Assembly (NCBI GenBank): GCA_006384855.1 | Contig: VCJN01000486.1 | Coordinates: 97,815-161,814, forward strand | Length of the DNA stretch: 64,000 nt | Direction of reading: 5' to 3' | From: Tetraselmis striata | Lineage: Eukaryota; Chlorophyta; Chlorodendrophyceae; Chlorodendrales; Chlorodendraceae | Notes under the pieces: model-generated | Databases searched by the model: none | What the model was told of the DNA's origin: nothing | Seen by the model: the letters and a program-made list of their open reading frames with translations, nothing else | In this document: positions 1-12,085 of the stretch, piece by piece | Numbering within the stretch: the stretch's first letter is position 1 | Layout: each line of letters starts with the position of its first letter | Position numbers and translations under genes: made by a program

Positions 1-643
1 ATCATGCTGGTGGTTTCAGAGACCTTCTAGCTATGTCTTTGTGAAGGAAACTAATTACCTCCAGGTGCCGACGCACTTCTATGAAGCGTTATTGAACGCC
101 TCGGATTGAGCTTGCTAGCTAAATTTGAGAACATTCGCTATAGTTTCTTATAGTTACGTGCACATTTGACATCTGACAGGCAGGGCAGGTTGTTATCCGC
201 AGTGTTGTCATTACAGCGTCGGCACCCGTACCACAGCTACAAGCCGCCATCCATACTCCCCTCGCCATAGCTCCTCCCACAAGCAATGGTTTCGGAGCCA
301 TTTCCCTTAACCGTTGAGGTACTGGGGATGTCAGAATCGCACCTCACACCATTCCTCTCAGCAGTGGCTGTCCTATGCCAGTGCGCATTTGTGGCCTCGC
401 TCGTGAGGGGGTAGCACCATCCTCATGGAATGTCGGGAGGCTCTGCTGTTTTATGCGCCCACAATGGCTTTGGAGCCACTTTGGGTCGGTTTGTGCGCCC
501 TTAAGTGGGAAGTTCCTTCCTTGGATTTCCTTATCCTCTTCTTTACTCAGGGCAGGTTTGGGCCCTCGCGGGGCTTATGTGACATGGGGCTCTGACATGT
601 CTGCCCCCACCGCACGCGCCCCTCTTGCGCCGCTGTTTGCCAG
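1..643. other. Upstream intronic or intergenic DNA
   Basis: No convincing exon is visible here. The phosphoesterase gene that becomes readable at 644 clearly lacks its N-terminal part, so this stretch is probably an upstream intron, with earlier exons outside the window. It holds one copy of a foldback element (63-229) and one copy of a short recurrent motif (286-298), both described separately. The reading frame 375-662 has no codon pattern or motif I recognise. Confidence 0.5.
63..229 (+). repeat. Foldback/MITE-like element, copy A
   Basis: The stretch begins with AGGTGCCGACG and ends with CGTCGGCACCC, an inverted terminal repeat of about 11 bp. Its inner part (GAACATTCGCTATAG near 130, then TTTGACATCTGACAGG, then CAGTGTTGTCATTAC) matches the elements at 48813-48993, 50080-50175 and 58464-58637. 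No coding capacity is seen, so it looks like a non-autonomous DNA element. Confidence 0.65.
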
Positions 644-3600
644 GCTGCCACCGGCAGCATGAAGCTGCCGCGCGGGGACCTTATGCTGATCGGCGGCGAC
701 CTGGCCTACCCCAACCCCAGCGACTACAGCTACGAGCGGCGGCTGTTCAAGCCGTTTGAGGACGCGCTGCCGCCGCCGCGACACTACCACCCGGGGCGCG
801 TGGTGGTGCACAAGCCCGACCTGCCGCCGGGTCACCCCGCCTTTGACATGTGCGACTGCGACTCTCCCCGAAGGTCTGCTAGCGCCTTCTGTACCTTCAT
901 ACACGGTCCGGTGCCTACACTGCCTTCACTGTAGATGCCCGGATGGCGGGCCGCTTGCTGACCTGATTGCTGTGACGCACCTGCAGTGCCGCGTATGAGG
1001 AGGTGCCGCCCACGGAGGTGGAGCACACCAAGACCCAGAGCAGCTGGAGCTGCCGGGCGCTGCGCCGCTACGAGGGGCCGCAGTGCTTCGCGATCCCGGG
1101 CAACCACGACTGGATCGACGGGCTGGAAACCTTCATGCGCCACATCACTTGCAAGGGCTGGCTCGGCGGCTGGCTGCTGCCACAGGAGAAGAGCTACTTC
1201 GCGCTGCACCTGCCTCATGGCTACTGGGTGTTTGCGCTAGACCTGGGCCTTGTGAACGACATTGACATCTACCAGTACCGCTACTTTGCGCAGCTGGTGG
1301 AATCACGCCTGGGGCCCGGCGACAGCGTGGTGCTCATCACGCACCAGCCGCTCTGGCTCCTCGGCTGGTTCCACCAGCGCCGGGAGGGCTCCAACCTGAA
1401 CCAGCTGGTGCACGGTCACCTGCGCGGCAAGGTGCCCGTCCACCTGGCCGGCGACCTCCACTTCTACATGCGGCACTCCCTCAGCACGCCCGCCCAAGCC
1501 GAGCCCAGCAAACCGGCCGACCCGGACGCCGGCTCAGCCCGCGGGCTGCGCTCCAGGCTGAGGTCTCTCGTCACCACGTCTGTCCCCCCTGAGAGGCCCA
1601 AGGCGGAGGCTGCGGGCACAGTGTCGGCCGGCGACAGCAAGCGCGCCGCCGGCGGGGGCTGGGCCGCCAAGGGGCTCAGCCCGCAAGCCAGCTACGCCAA
1701 CCTGCAGGATGCGTCGCTCGCCGGTACCGGCGACGCCGGGGAGCGGGCCGCGCTGCCGCAGAGCCACCCGCAGCACCTCATCGTGTGCGGCGCTGGCGGC
1801 GCGTTTCTCCACCCAACGCACGTACGTCCCCAGACATTGCCCCCTCCCCCCCTCCACCCCCACCCTGCACAGGCCATACCGCTCTTGCCTCCTCCGCCTC
1901 CCTGTCACGCTGTTATGCGCGTGCGCTGCATGTTTCCGATGTCAGATGCCGATGGTCATGCTTTCGCCCGGCCTGCGCTGTACAGATCTTTGCAGAGGCC
2001 TCGTGGCTGATCAATCGCGACTCGGCGGCGGAGTCTGTGGCGAGAATGCTCAAGTGTGAGGTGCGAAATGTCCCCGTTCACCCCCCCCCCCTCCCTTCCT
2101 CCCTCACGCTGACAATCTCCACCTGGCATTCGATCGGTGCATTGTAGCACCGGCGATCCAAACCCCTTGATGGATTGCGGTTTAGGGTTTTAGGGTTCTG
2201 CATTGACTCTTAGTTCAGACGGCATCCGAGTGATGGTCCCGCAGGCAGCAGAGTATTGACTTTCAGGCCTTCACCTCCGTATGGGTAGGCACAGCATGCC
2301 TTTCGTCACGGGAGGGTGTGGGAGCTTTTTAGACAGATGCAGGCGTCGTGTTGCTCCAATATACATATCTCACGCACATGGTTTCGGAGCACAGCGCAAC
2401 AGTCGCTGCAGTTTTGGAGCATTCTCTGCTCCGAAACCATGTTTTCCTTTCCATTACTGTCAATCCACCGCCTCCTCGTTTTTGGTGCATGAACACGCTG
2501 CCCTCGAATCCTGTCCGACACCTTTGGACTTTGGTATGATGCCCTAATGTACCATGTGTACCCTACATCACAAACCGTAAACCCCTGACACGCTCCTGCA
2601 CAGTTTCATCCAAGTGCTGACATTCCTGCCTGCAGGGGTGCGGCTCGTGGAGCCGCGGGACGTCCACCGGCTCATCCCCGCGCGGCTACTCCCTGACGGT
2701 GCCGCCCGGCTGGGAGGGGCTGTTCCCGATGATGCCGGCGCCAGTGCGGCAGCTGCCCGCACCCGTGGCCGGCCCCACCGCGCCCGCTGCTACCAAATAT
2801 ACCTGCCAGGCCGCCTTCCCCGCGCCGGCGGAGTCGCGCCGCCTCGGCCGCGGCAACATTCACCTCTTCCGCCGACAGAACATGAAGTTTGACGTCATCG
2901 GCGGCCTGTGGTACTTCCTGCTCGTCGCCGGCGGCGTGCCCTGCTGCGGCAGCATGGCCGCGCTCCTGGAGGCGGACTCCTTCTCGGGGGCGCTCTCCGC
3001 GTTCGGCACCGTGTTTGCCGAGACGGTGCAGCGCATCCTGCTCGAGTCGTACGTCTCCCTGGCTGCCACCGTCGGCCTCTTCCTGGCCACTTTCGCCTTC
3101 GCCAAGGCCGGCGGCATCGGCAGCAGCGCGGGGCGCGACGGCGACAGCGCGGCCGCCGGCAGCGCGAGCTACGCCGAGACGTACCGCATCCGCTCCGGCG
3201 GGCTGAGCACCCGGCTGGCGGTGGCAGCGGTGCACAGCGCGGCGCACCTCAGCGTCGCCATCAGCCTGATGCTGGGCCTGGACCTCGCGATCGAGACGTG
3301 CGTGCAGCACGGCGTGCTCGGCGGCGAGGGCTACCACAGCCTGTTCAACTGGTACCGCGCCTTCGAGGCGCAGCACTTCCCGGACCCCAACGGCCTGCGG
3401 GACAAGCTGGCGCGCTACAGCCTGCACGCGTACCCCGACGGCCTGCGCTGCCTCATGGCGGTGTTCGACATCCCGGAGGCCATTGCGCTGGGACGCGTCG
3501 CCGTGTGCTCCGCCGGCTGGGGCAGCCTCACCCGCCTGCAGTACCTCGGCTACTACGCCGGCGTGCTGGCCTACTACTGGGTGCTTGCCACGCCCGCCAT

Positions 3601-3953
3601 CGCCGCCATCTTTGGCTGCTACCTCTACATCGCCGTGTGCTGGTTCCACGTGCACTTTGACGAGGGCTTCTCCAGCATGCGCCTTCCCGACTACAAGGGC
3701 TTCCTGCGCATGCACATCTCGCCGGAGGGCGAGCTCAACATCTGGAGCCTCGCCATGCGGCGCGTGCCCCGCCACTGGCGCGAGGACCCGCGCTGGGCGG
3801 GCTTTCTGGGCGGCGGCGACAAGCGCATCCCCTCGCACAAGGCCAAGTACCCCTGCGCGCTGGCTGCCGGCCGGCGACGCCACCCCGTCCGCGGGCTTCC
3901 CCATCGAGATCGTGGACCACATTGTCATCAACAGCCGCACCCGCCTGGTCTGA
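644..3953 (+). CDS. Calcineurin-like metallophosphoesterase with multi-pass membrane C-terminus (3' part of gene)
   Basis: Exons 644-873, 987-1821, 1986-2060 and 2636-3953 join in phase. The phosphoesterase motifs are in order: GGDLAYP (GD metal site), GNHDW (GNHD), ITHQPLW (metal histidine) and AGDLHFYMRH, a D-for-G variant of the GHxH block. GAGGAFLHPTH closes the catalytic domain. After it come at least four hydrophobic segments (about 2885-2960, 3040-3110, 3210-3300 and 3540-3650) and a conserved cytosolic tail. This order matches a plant family of membrane-tethered calcineurin-like phosphoesterases of unknown substrate. The N-terminus lies outside the window. The last exon is one base too long: the frame ending at KYPCALAAG must shift by +1 near 3858-3875 to reach the conserved end FPIEIVDHIVINSRTRLV and the TGA at 3951-3953. 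Without the shift the protein ends in unrelated residues at 4024. The family call is firm; the substrate is unknown. Confidence 0.85.
2376..2442. repeat. Perfect 16-bp inverted repeat in intron
   Basis: ACATGGTTTCGGAGCA at 2376-2391 is repeated in reverse complement at 2427-2442. The spacer of 35 nt contains a further TTTTGGAGCATT half-copy. It lies in the 575-bp phosphoesterase intron 2061-2635. The arm contains the ATGGTTTCGGAGC motif found elsewhere in the window. Confidence 0.8.
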
Positions 3954-4058
3954 CGCCAGCGCCGTCCGCGCGGATGCGACGCGCTGCCGCTCCTGCATGG
4001 CGTACCGTCTGCCACCCCCCCTAGTAGATATCTAATCCTGCCTTAGAGAATTCCTCCC

Positions 4059-4063
4059 TGTAA
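4059..4063 (+). terminator. TGTAA polyadenylation signal of the phosphoesterase gene
   Basis: TGTAA occurs 106 nt after the stop at 3953. TGTAA is the characteristic poly(A) signal of green algae, and its position fits a short 3' UTR. It also supports the frame-shifted C-terminus ending at 3953. Confidence 0.6.
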
Positions 4064-6943
4064 ATAAGTCTGAAGCGGCGGCGTGGGCGTTGAGCGGCGT
4101 GGGCGCTGGTTGCGTGTACCCGGGTGACACCGCACATGGTACGGCGGTTGAGGCGGGCGCCGGGCGCATGCATATGCCAGCCCCATTGCCAGGACATGTA
4201 TAGTGCGCAAGCGGAGAATGAATTTGAAATGTCTTGCGACTTTGCTCCCGGGTGTAGGCCAGATGTGCTGCGGCCCGACTACATGAGCCCGCATAGGGCC
4301 GGCTGTGCCCGTAGCATGCAGTCCTCTGAAGGCCCGGTGGCAGAGTACATTGCATGACGGATAGCAGGTGATGAGCAGATGTGCTGGAAGAGTAGAAGCG
4401 ACACTACGGAAACTCTAAAGAAGATCCTCGAAATATACAACAGTCCAGCAAAAGGAAACCAGGCGGAGCGACAGGAGAACCCGGAACCGAACCCAGCCAC
4501 CAATCAGGCGTCGAGCTCATCCAGCCAGGAGACGGTAGTGCCCCCCTTAACCCCCACCCCCACATAGAAGCACATTGAAGACTGGGTCCCATCCGTCAGA
4601 AGTCCATCGTCCATTGTACAGAAATCGTACGAATTACTCATGCGCTTACCAATTTAGTGCCGCTGTGCCGCCGGTGTAACCGTAATTCTGGCGTTGTGCT
4701 CCATTGCAACATTCTGGCGGTGACAAGGTTTGTGGCTTTGCGCTCTGAATTACACACAGTTTGATGACGACACAGCGCTTGCTGCAGCACAGCCACAGCT
4801 AGCTACCAAAGCAGCATGCAGTACATCAGTACATCAGTACATACAATATCATAGGCCAGCAGGAAAATAAGCGGGCGCTGCACGATAGGAGCTACTCACG
4901 AGCAAGCCCGCAAATTTGCAATCATAAGGCGCGGGACGGATGAGGGCAACGCGCTTGGCTCATCGAGCAGCAGCTCCAGCATCATCAGCCGTCCAACAAA
5001 TCTATATCAGCACTTCGGACTCTTGTTGCAGCAGTTTATTCAATATTATATGCTATCACTGTATGTGTCACTAGCAATAACACGGATTATTTAGACGAAT
5101 ATATTACGTATATATACCGATATTTTAACGTTAGTAAACATTCGGTGCTTGCGTTACTTATGGCAGGGCTTACTACACCCCTGCACATAAGTCCGGCTTT
5201 TGCATTTTCGATCGCAAAGCGCATGCATGGGTGAAGATAACGCCGGCTGCATGTGCATACATGCTGATCTACAGTGGGAATAGTTCGGGCAAACGCCTAT
5301 TGTGCGCTTTATACCCACCCGCGCGACAACACGACCATTTATGGGGGCCCTTTAAAAAACGAGAAATCAGTGCATGATGCGTTGGCGCTTAGAAAATTGT
5401 GGGTTGCGCCAACCGTCTATACCTATGGAAATAGCGGCACTCGTTGCACCAAACTCGGTGAATACGGCCCTTGGCATAAGTTGCACACACCGTGCGTGTA
5501 GGCCACTGAAAGAAGTCGCTATAGGCCCGACGTGACACCCCAACGACAAGTTGGCCACTGTGGGGAGCAGTTTTGGGGTGAAAATGCTGTTGTTTCTGTG
5601 GCAAACGCACGTAGGACAGGCGCTCGATGGCCACCTTGGCGTAGGGCGATGCTCTACTATGGGGGCGCGTGGTGGAATGCCAGTTGCACCGTTTCGTGGG
5701 CGGAGTGGCGCGGTAGGGGCGTGGACTTTGATTAATATGAAATTCCTTGAAAAATGCTGTGGAAAATGACATTATGGCTGGTAGATGTGTGTATCGCTAG
5801 GACGCGGCACATGCCAAGTGTTGGTGGTCCGTGGTCATCCACACACATAACGCTCTCGCACAGCCGAGTATGGGGCTTAGACACACATTTGGCGCAAAGC
5901 CACGCGCCCGACATGGGTGGGCACACAAGGCAGTGAGGGACAACTTGGATGATCATTTGGGGATTTTTCCGGGGCCCCAAAAATCGATTTTTTGATTTTG
6001 AAAGATTGTTTTCGACGCGCATTTGAACGAGACATTGCGTTGTAAAAAAACAAACTGAGCAAACCCTGAGAAGTTATAGCGTTTTAAAGCCAAGGGGGTG
6101 TTGCTGAGCATGGCCAACATTGATGCCATGCCAGTATCTCAACGCCACATGTACTAGCCGCCGCCCACGCGGCTGCACCCCAACCAAATGCACCCGAGCC
6201 CCTCGCCAATGTGTTTCCTCACGTGTTCTTGGCCATCCCGCCGTTTGGTTGTCTATTCACGCGCGTCGGCGTGTGCGTGATATTGACCCTGGTTTTGGTG
6301 CAGTTGCAGGCAACGCCCATCCACACACCAAGTGCAGCGTGACACCCTAGTCAGAAGTCTTTAAGCCTCTGTTTGAGCCACTCGTCATGCAGGTCTTATA
6401 AAGCCCTCTGAGATTACAGGGTTTCATCTCATATACCCTACGTTCAGGTACCCTAGACTTCTGAAGTCCTGAGGCTGCCGAAAAGGGACCCCAAACTTAT
6501 GTGGAGGGGTGTATGTTGTGTGCAAAGAGTGGCAAAGAATAATATATTATTGCGCGCGCATCATCATGGCGGCGCGCCCCGCGTCCCTGCGACGGACGAA
6601 GAGTAAGTGCATTCTCCGGACGCTCTCCCTGTAACCAAAAAGTTTAAAGAGTAAGTACCTGATGTAGTACGCGCAACCCCGACGACGAGCGGTTGACAAG
6701 CGCCCTCAAAAATCGCGACGTCGTCGCCGCAATTGTGGCTGCTTTAGCTATTTAGCTATCACCGCCGCTTCTGTCTATCCTGTCAGACGCATCCGCTCTT
6801 GGTTGCTTTAGACTGCGGTTCTACACGGCTGCTGCGGCCTTCTTCAGCGCGCCCATCTTGTCTCCAGTACCTCACCTGTTCCACCATCACTCAGCTGCTC
6901 CCACTGCTCCGCCGCTGGTGGCTGTCGTCGTGGCCCGGCCAGG
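4064..6943. other. Intergenic region, no recognisable gene
   Basis: About 2.9 kb without a frame that shows family motifs. 4780-5260 is A+T-rich. 5274-6350 holds several medium-length open frames on both strands, including 127 codons on the minus strand at 5389-5772, but none carries a motif I recognise and no splice phases connect them. ATAATATATTAT near 6540 is a short palindrome upstream of the acyltransferase gene. The 5' UTR and promoter of that gene should lie in about 6600-6943, but I cannot place a core element. Confidence 0.4.
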
Positions 6944-9033
6944 ATGGCGGCACCCTCGCTGCGCACGGGGCTGCAGTTCGCCCTGCTGGCCGTCGCGGGC
7001 TATCAGTACGTGCGGGGCACGCTCCCGCTGCTGCTGCTCCCGCTGCTGGTTTACGCGGTGCTGTCGTTTCTCGACGGTAGTGAGACGAGCGCCAAGGTGG
7101 GGCCTGACGCCGTGACGCGATAGCGTCCTGCTCCACACGCGGCGACGATATTCTGGGCCGATTGGTGGGCCTAATCATACTACGACGGTAGCGACTTAGG
7201 ATTTACCAAACACCTAGTGAAAGAATTTAATAAATAAAGTCTAAATAAGGGTACCGTTACGAGTACCCCTATCCGCCCCCTTTTACGTGTGTCGAAGCTG
7301 CAATCCTGCATTTGTTCAGGCGGTACCTGAGGTAAGGAGTGATGATGATTGTAACGTCGTAGGTACGACAATCCTGTTGGCTGCCACCAGTAGCAACTAC
7401 TGTGCCAAATAATAATCAGTGTATTTTTATGAAATAAAATGCATGGAATAATCAAGATCAACTTTGAAACTTGCACTGCCGCTGTATCTGCATATTTTGG
7501 CATGCCATCGTGGGTCGCTCAGTTGCTGGAGCCCGCTTGCTCATCTGCAGGGACGATACTGGGAGGCGTTCCAGAGGGGCCCAATCGGCCGGTGGTGCGT
7601 GGGCCCGGACGGCTTCCTGCCCGGCCGCTGCGTATACCATGACGAGGAGGCCCTGGCCAGCAGCCCGCAGGCCGTCTTTGCGGCGTTCCCTCACGGCGTC
7701 GTGTCGTTCCACCACGCGCTGATGGCCACCGACGCGGACGGCTTCATCAGCCGCTTCCCGCAGCACAGCTGCCACCGCCGCCGCGACCTCGCGGCCAGCG
7801 TGACCTTCCTCATCCCCGGCTGGCGGGAGCTGCTCCTCTGGATGGGCTGCGTCGACGCGGGCAAGCGCACGGCCAGGCAGGTGCTGAAGAAGGGGTGGAG
7901 CATGTACGTGCTGCCAGGAGGGGAGATGGAGCAGGTGCGCGGCGCTCGCCCCATCTGCAGCGACGCGCCGCCATGCCCCTCACCTCCCACCGCAGACAAC
8001 AAACCGCACGCAGGCCGCTTGCCTCCCTTGGGCTGATCTGCAAGCGACCGATGACGGCGTGGTCAACATCATGCCCATCGACGTTGATATTCATGATGTC
8101 CGTTGACACACAATCACCGATGTCGATGATGTCACAGCTGATGCCGACCTCACGCAGTCGCGGTTGCAGTGCTGATGTCACTGCTTTCCCCCCACCCCCT
8201 GAACCCCCGTTCCCCGGCAGCTGATGACTGCGCAAGGCGAGCACCATGTGTACCTGACCCGCAGGAAGGGCTTTGTCAAGGTGCGCGCTCCCATGCAGCG
8301 GTGGAACCATGCCGGGATGTTGTGCGGGCACACCCTCGCCCGCATGTACACATGCATTGGCGCACTCGTAAACGTACTTTGGGTTTGACCATAGTTACAA
8401 TATCGAAAGCCCCGGGTGCAGTCTATGTATAGTCAAATTCATAAGAACTGCCACAAACTCACCCCACACCTCTCGACGCGATGCGGTGAAGCAATTCATT
8501 ATTTTGCGGACCCGCTAACCCAATTAACTGGGACGCTCGCCTCCGCGTGTCGTTCCTCCCAACATATCATCGCTAACAGGCAGGCAGTTTTCATCCTGCA
8601 CCTGAGCAAGTTGCCGTCGTGTGGAAAATGCCTGCGGCCGTGGCCTTCGCCCTTGCATGCCATGCGCTGACATGCGCTGCGCCGCACGCAGCTGGCCATG
8701 GAGTATGGTGTGGACCTCGTGCCCTGCTACGGGTTCGGCGAGACGGACCTGTACCACACCTCCAAGTTCTTGCTCGACGCCCGGCTGTGGCTCTGCAAGA
8801 CGCTGCGCGTCGCCATCCCGCTGGCGGCGGGCCTGGGCTTCCTCACCATGATCCCGCAGCGCAAGCCGCTGCACTGCGTGGTGGGCGCGCCCATCAAGGT
8901 GGAGAAGAACGAGCATCCCACCCCGCAGGAGGTGGACGCCCTGCACGCCACGTTCACCCGCGAGCTGCAGGCGTTGTTCGATGCGCACAAGGCCGAGTGC
9001 GGCCACCCGCACGCCAAGCTGGAGATTCACTAG
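6944..9033 (+). CDS. DGAT2: DGAT2-type diacylglycerol acyltransferase
   Basis: Four exons, 6944-7096, 7551-7934, 8221-8280 and 8692-9033, all join in phase 0 at GT-AG introns and give about 312 residues, normal for algal type 2 acyl-CoA:diacylglycerol acyltransferases. These enzymes make triacylglycerol in the ER membrane. Exon 1 (ATG at 6944) encodes a hydrophobic hairpin typical of the family N-terminus. Exon 2 carries FAAFPHGVVSFH, matching the HPHG active-site block with Phe in place of the first His (plants have EPHS). It also carries a WRELLLWMGCVDAGK block and the family signature VLPGGEMEQ (consensus GG-x-E). Exon 3 contains YLTRRKGFVK. Exon 4 contains LAMEYGVDLVPCYGFGETD, the typical R-x-G-F...Y-G...L-V-P...FGE run. 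The protein ends at a TAG. The identity is firm at family level. Mono- versus diacylglycerol preference cannot be read from sequence. Confidence 0.9.
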
Positions 9034-10155
9034 CTCCGACTGCGGGGGCCTGGCTGGCATGCCATCGACTTTGGGTGGCGCCGAAACGGCTCTCCATTAC
9101 CGCCTTAGAGCGCGGCGTAGTCAACCCCCACACGATAGCTGGCTTGGATGATTCGCTATGGACACGACAGCTGCCGGCTGTCTCCCTGACGATGAGGCCA
9201 CGTAGACCATCTCCTTGCATCCCCTCCTTTCCTCCCGGGAACAAATGGGGTGTCATTGTCAACGAAACTTCTGCTGTTTGTTATGGACGTCTTACATGGA
9301 TGTGCCACCATGCTGCATGGCCAGGAATGCCGGCTGCCATGGATAGGGGTTAATGCATCCTGGCGTGATTCTCCCAAAACCCCCTTGATTCCTTCCCCCC
9401 CCCCCCCCCCCCCTGTATTCGTGCATGCAGCTATTTCTTCCCACAGGCAGCTGGGTATGTAGTTTGCGCATTGCCGCGGGAAGCAGTCCTAACCCAGCAC
9501 CATGGCGATGCCTTAAGATCGGCACAATGTTTTGTGAACACGGCATCAATCGCATGGTTGAGTATATCGCCAGTTAGCTGTGTAGCGCTTAGTACCATTG
9601 CTGTAGCGGGAACACGGCGTGCTCGGCCTCTGTACGTAGCTCGGCCCCGGTAGCGCTGCTGCTGGCCTGGCTCAAGACACAGCAGCAGCGCCGCATGGGG
9701 CTGGCTGGGGCTGGGGCGCATCTGCTGGCACACAGCAGCAGCCTCGAGATGCTGCCTGGGTGAACGTTGCTACGCTTCCTGCTGGATCATGTGCCACCTA
9801 GAGGCTCGTGGAACGGGGACTGCCGCGTTTACGTGCGCATCGCTGGGTTCAATCCCCTCACCCCCTCCGCCTCCCTCACATACCCAACAACCCGCTCACA
9901 AATTGGTGTGCTGCCTATATTGCATTCTGCTGCACTGTCCACGACAAAGCGATGCTAGCCCCAGTATACATGAAACTAGGCCATAAAGGTGTGTTCGTAT
10001 TCTGGACATTGGATTTGGCGAGCATGCATCACGCAGTGAAGATTCATTATGCAATGGTGCGCATATAAGCGAACGAGAACCTTGAGACAGCGATCGTTAT
10101 TTTTACACCAGCGTTTCGTTGCACGAGCATGTGAATCGTAGCTTGCAACCATCGC
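9034..10155. other. Intergenic, nothing recognisable
   Basis: This holds the 3' flank of the acyltransferase gene and then about 1 kb of spacer. A poly-C run lies at 9390-9413. I found no TGTAA signal close to the stop. Several short open frames show no motifs. Confidence 0.4.
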
Positions 10156-11447
10156 CTACCATGTCGCGCGGAATCTATATGAGTATGGCACATTGCGGCG
10201 CCGTGTGAACAACAGGCAGTCCATGTTGATGTTGTACATCTTGCAGACGGACATGCCGGGCGATGGAGTCGTAAAGGATTTCCATTGCTGCTTCGTTTCC
10301 ATCCACGAACGGGCTCTGAATGCTGTCGAGCGCCCCGATGCTGCCACGGCCCAGAGCAAAGGATTCGGCGATCGGCAAGGTAGGGGTACTGCTTGACATC
10401 ATACTGCCTGTGGCAGCCACGGCGCCAGCAGTGCGACTGCCCGAGCCGCACAGCAGGAACTCGTACGTACGTCTTCGCCGCCAGATCAGCCGTGATTTGG
10501 CACAGTCGCCGCTGCTCCGGAGCATCTACGTAGCGCTCCCAAAGTGCGACAAAGGGAACCTTCACATTCCGGATCACCCAGCTTTGGGACTTGGGAAGTC
10601 GTAGTGAGGTGATTGAGAGCAGGATTTGAGAAAGCTTGTCGGCGTTCTCCGGAGCAAAGCAGAAGAAAGTGCTGGCCTCGTCCCCGTTTCCGTCGACAGG
10701 GGATGAGCTGCGTAGCTTTCGGATCCTTGCCTCGCTCCATTCAAGATGGGACTTATAGCCGCGATCCAGGTCTGAGTTGGAGGCTAGCACCAGTGTGGAC
10801 TGAAGCAACAGCATTTCGCGGTCGCCTGACAACAGCACGACCTCGTTGTCCAGCAGCTCATCGCCGAACATATTATTGCTTGGGCTCGCTGCGCGGCATA
10901 TCTCGCACACAGTCGATAACAGCTCTGAGCGCGCTGCCTCTGGCCAAACGTGAACATACTTGGCAGAGCTAGGAAGCAAGTAGGTGCTTTCCATTTGACT
11001 CATCGAGGGCGTCTTTCTCAGCGTCGGGGTTGATTTGCCACCTCCAGCCCGTAGGAGGCGGAATACGATCTCGTTCTGCGACAGGATCGGACTCGTAGAG
11101 GCCGAATGGACGTGATGCGCCTCGTCGGAGTTCGAAGGTCGTGCACAAGTTTCGAACGTCAGGGCCGATGGGAACAGAGCCAGCTTGCGCATGGGGATCA
11201 CTCGGTGCAGTGCATCCGATGGCTGCATCCGAATGTGCAAGAACTGGACTGTCTTCAACTTGCGGAGCTGGACTGGGGTCCCCGCTCTCCGGACTACTCG
11301 GCGAAAAATTGCGCCCAATAAACTGGGCCCGTGCTCGAGCCCCTCCGCTACGTCACGCGGAGCAGGGAGCCCCTCCCCATTACAAGTTGTGCCCGTGCAT
11401 ACTCGAAGAAACGCAGCAGCATGGCGGGCGGCCAATGGTGCGGGCAA
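10156..11447 (-). pseudogene. Unidentified coding region with two apparent frame breaks
   Basis: Read on the minus strand, one frame stays open from 11447 to about 10450 and has a protein-like composition (for example FGDELLDNEVVLLSGDREML and KSQSWVIRNVKVPFVALWER). It then loses sense. A second frame takes over at about 10450-10270 (FALGRGSIGALDSIQSPFVD, then NEAAMEILYDSIA), and a third appears to continue at about 10270-10160 (MSVCKMYNINMDCLLFTRRR). No intron with fitting splice sites bridges these switches, so I read it as one decayed gene or an unpolished one. I do not recognise the family. It could be a host gene, a captured viral gene or part of a large transposon. G+C content is lower than in the flanking host exons. 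Confidence 0.4.
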
Positions 11448-11821
11448 TGGTGCGGTATATGCAGTATATGGCGACCATTGAATTGAATTCCTGTAATGGG
11501 GAATTGAAGAGTTTTTACATCAGGGCTTTGGGGAATTGAATCACTCGCTACGTGCTGCTTGACACCATGTATCCTCCGCCCTTATTGACATGTAGTAGAT
11601 AATCCGATAATCCGACCGCGAGCGGATGTCTTGTTCTACGGACCCGAGAGCGCAATGCGATTTTAATAATCCTTGCTTGGGCGGGGTCCCCCCGCCTGCC
11701 CTGCATGGCGCCCTGGATTTAATCGGGAATAGCGGGCGACGACTACAGTAGGGCCCGCCGCCACTAATAAATGGTACCTCGGTACCATTTATATCATTGC
11801 CTTTTCTTTTCTTTCCTCATC

Positions 11822-12085
11822 GCACGACTCCCGAAATGCTTTGCTCCGCGCGGGACGGGGGTTGCCGGAAAAAGCCCCAGTTCCGGAAATTCTGTAACCG
11901 GTCTTGTGGAAAGCTTCGGCAATTTGCTTCATGGATTTCTAAAACGGAACATCGCCTACCCAGTCGCGTCGGCTATATCCGTAATAACTGGATCGCTGCA
12001 TAAGACTGGTCGCGAAACGGCCCTCTTGGCGACGCTATGAGTATTTCCCTGTTGCCAGTCATGTCCCGCCGGGAGCGAAAAACAA
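11822..12085 (+). repeat. Dispersed repeat family R, copy 1
   Basis: AAATGCTTTGCTCCG near 11835, GCAATTTGCTTC near 11920, TCGCCTACCCAGT near 11952 and GTTGCCAGTC..TGTCCCG near 12050 occur in the same order at 45735-46070, and partly at 31640-31809/36418-36470 and, inverted, at 40680-40800. The copies are diverged. No open frame is conserved between them. Confidence 0.55.

Noticed and set aside
2160-2200. TTTTAGGG-like sequence (also CCCTAA-rich DNA at 14735-14850) as interstitial telomere repeats
   Set aside because: Only two or three degenerate units, not in tandem register. Both sites are in ordinary introns.
2672-4015. 447-codon open frame on the minus strand opposite the phosphoesterase
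   Set aside because: It is antisense to conserved membrane-domain coding sequence in GC-rich DNA. Its composition (Ala/Arg/Gly/Val) is typical of a shadow frame, and no motif is present.
9780-9860. GGGTTCAATCCC, resembling a tRNA T-arm
   Set aside because: No acceptor stem, D-arm or anticodon arm can be formed with the neighbouring sequence.
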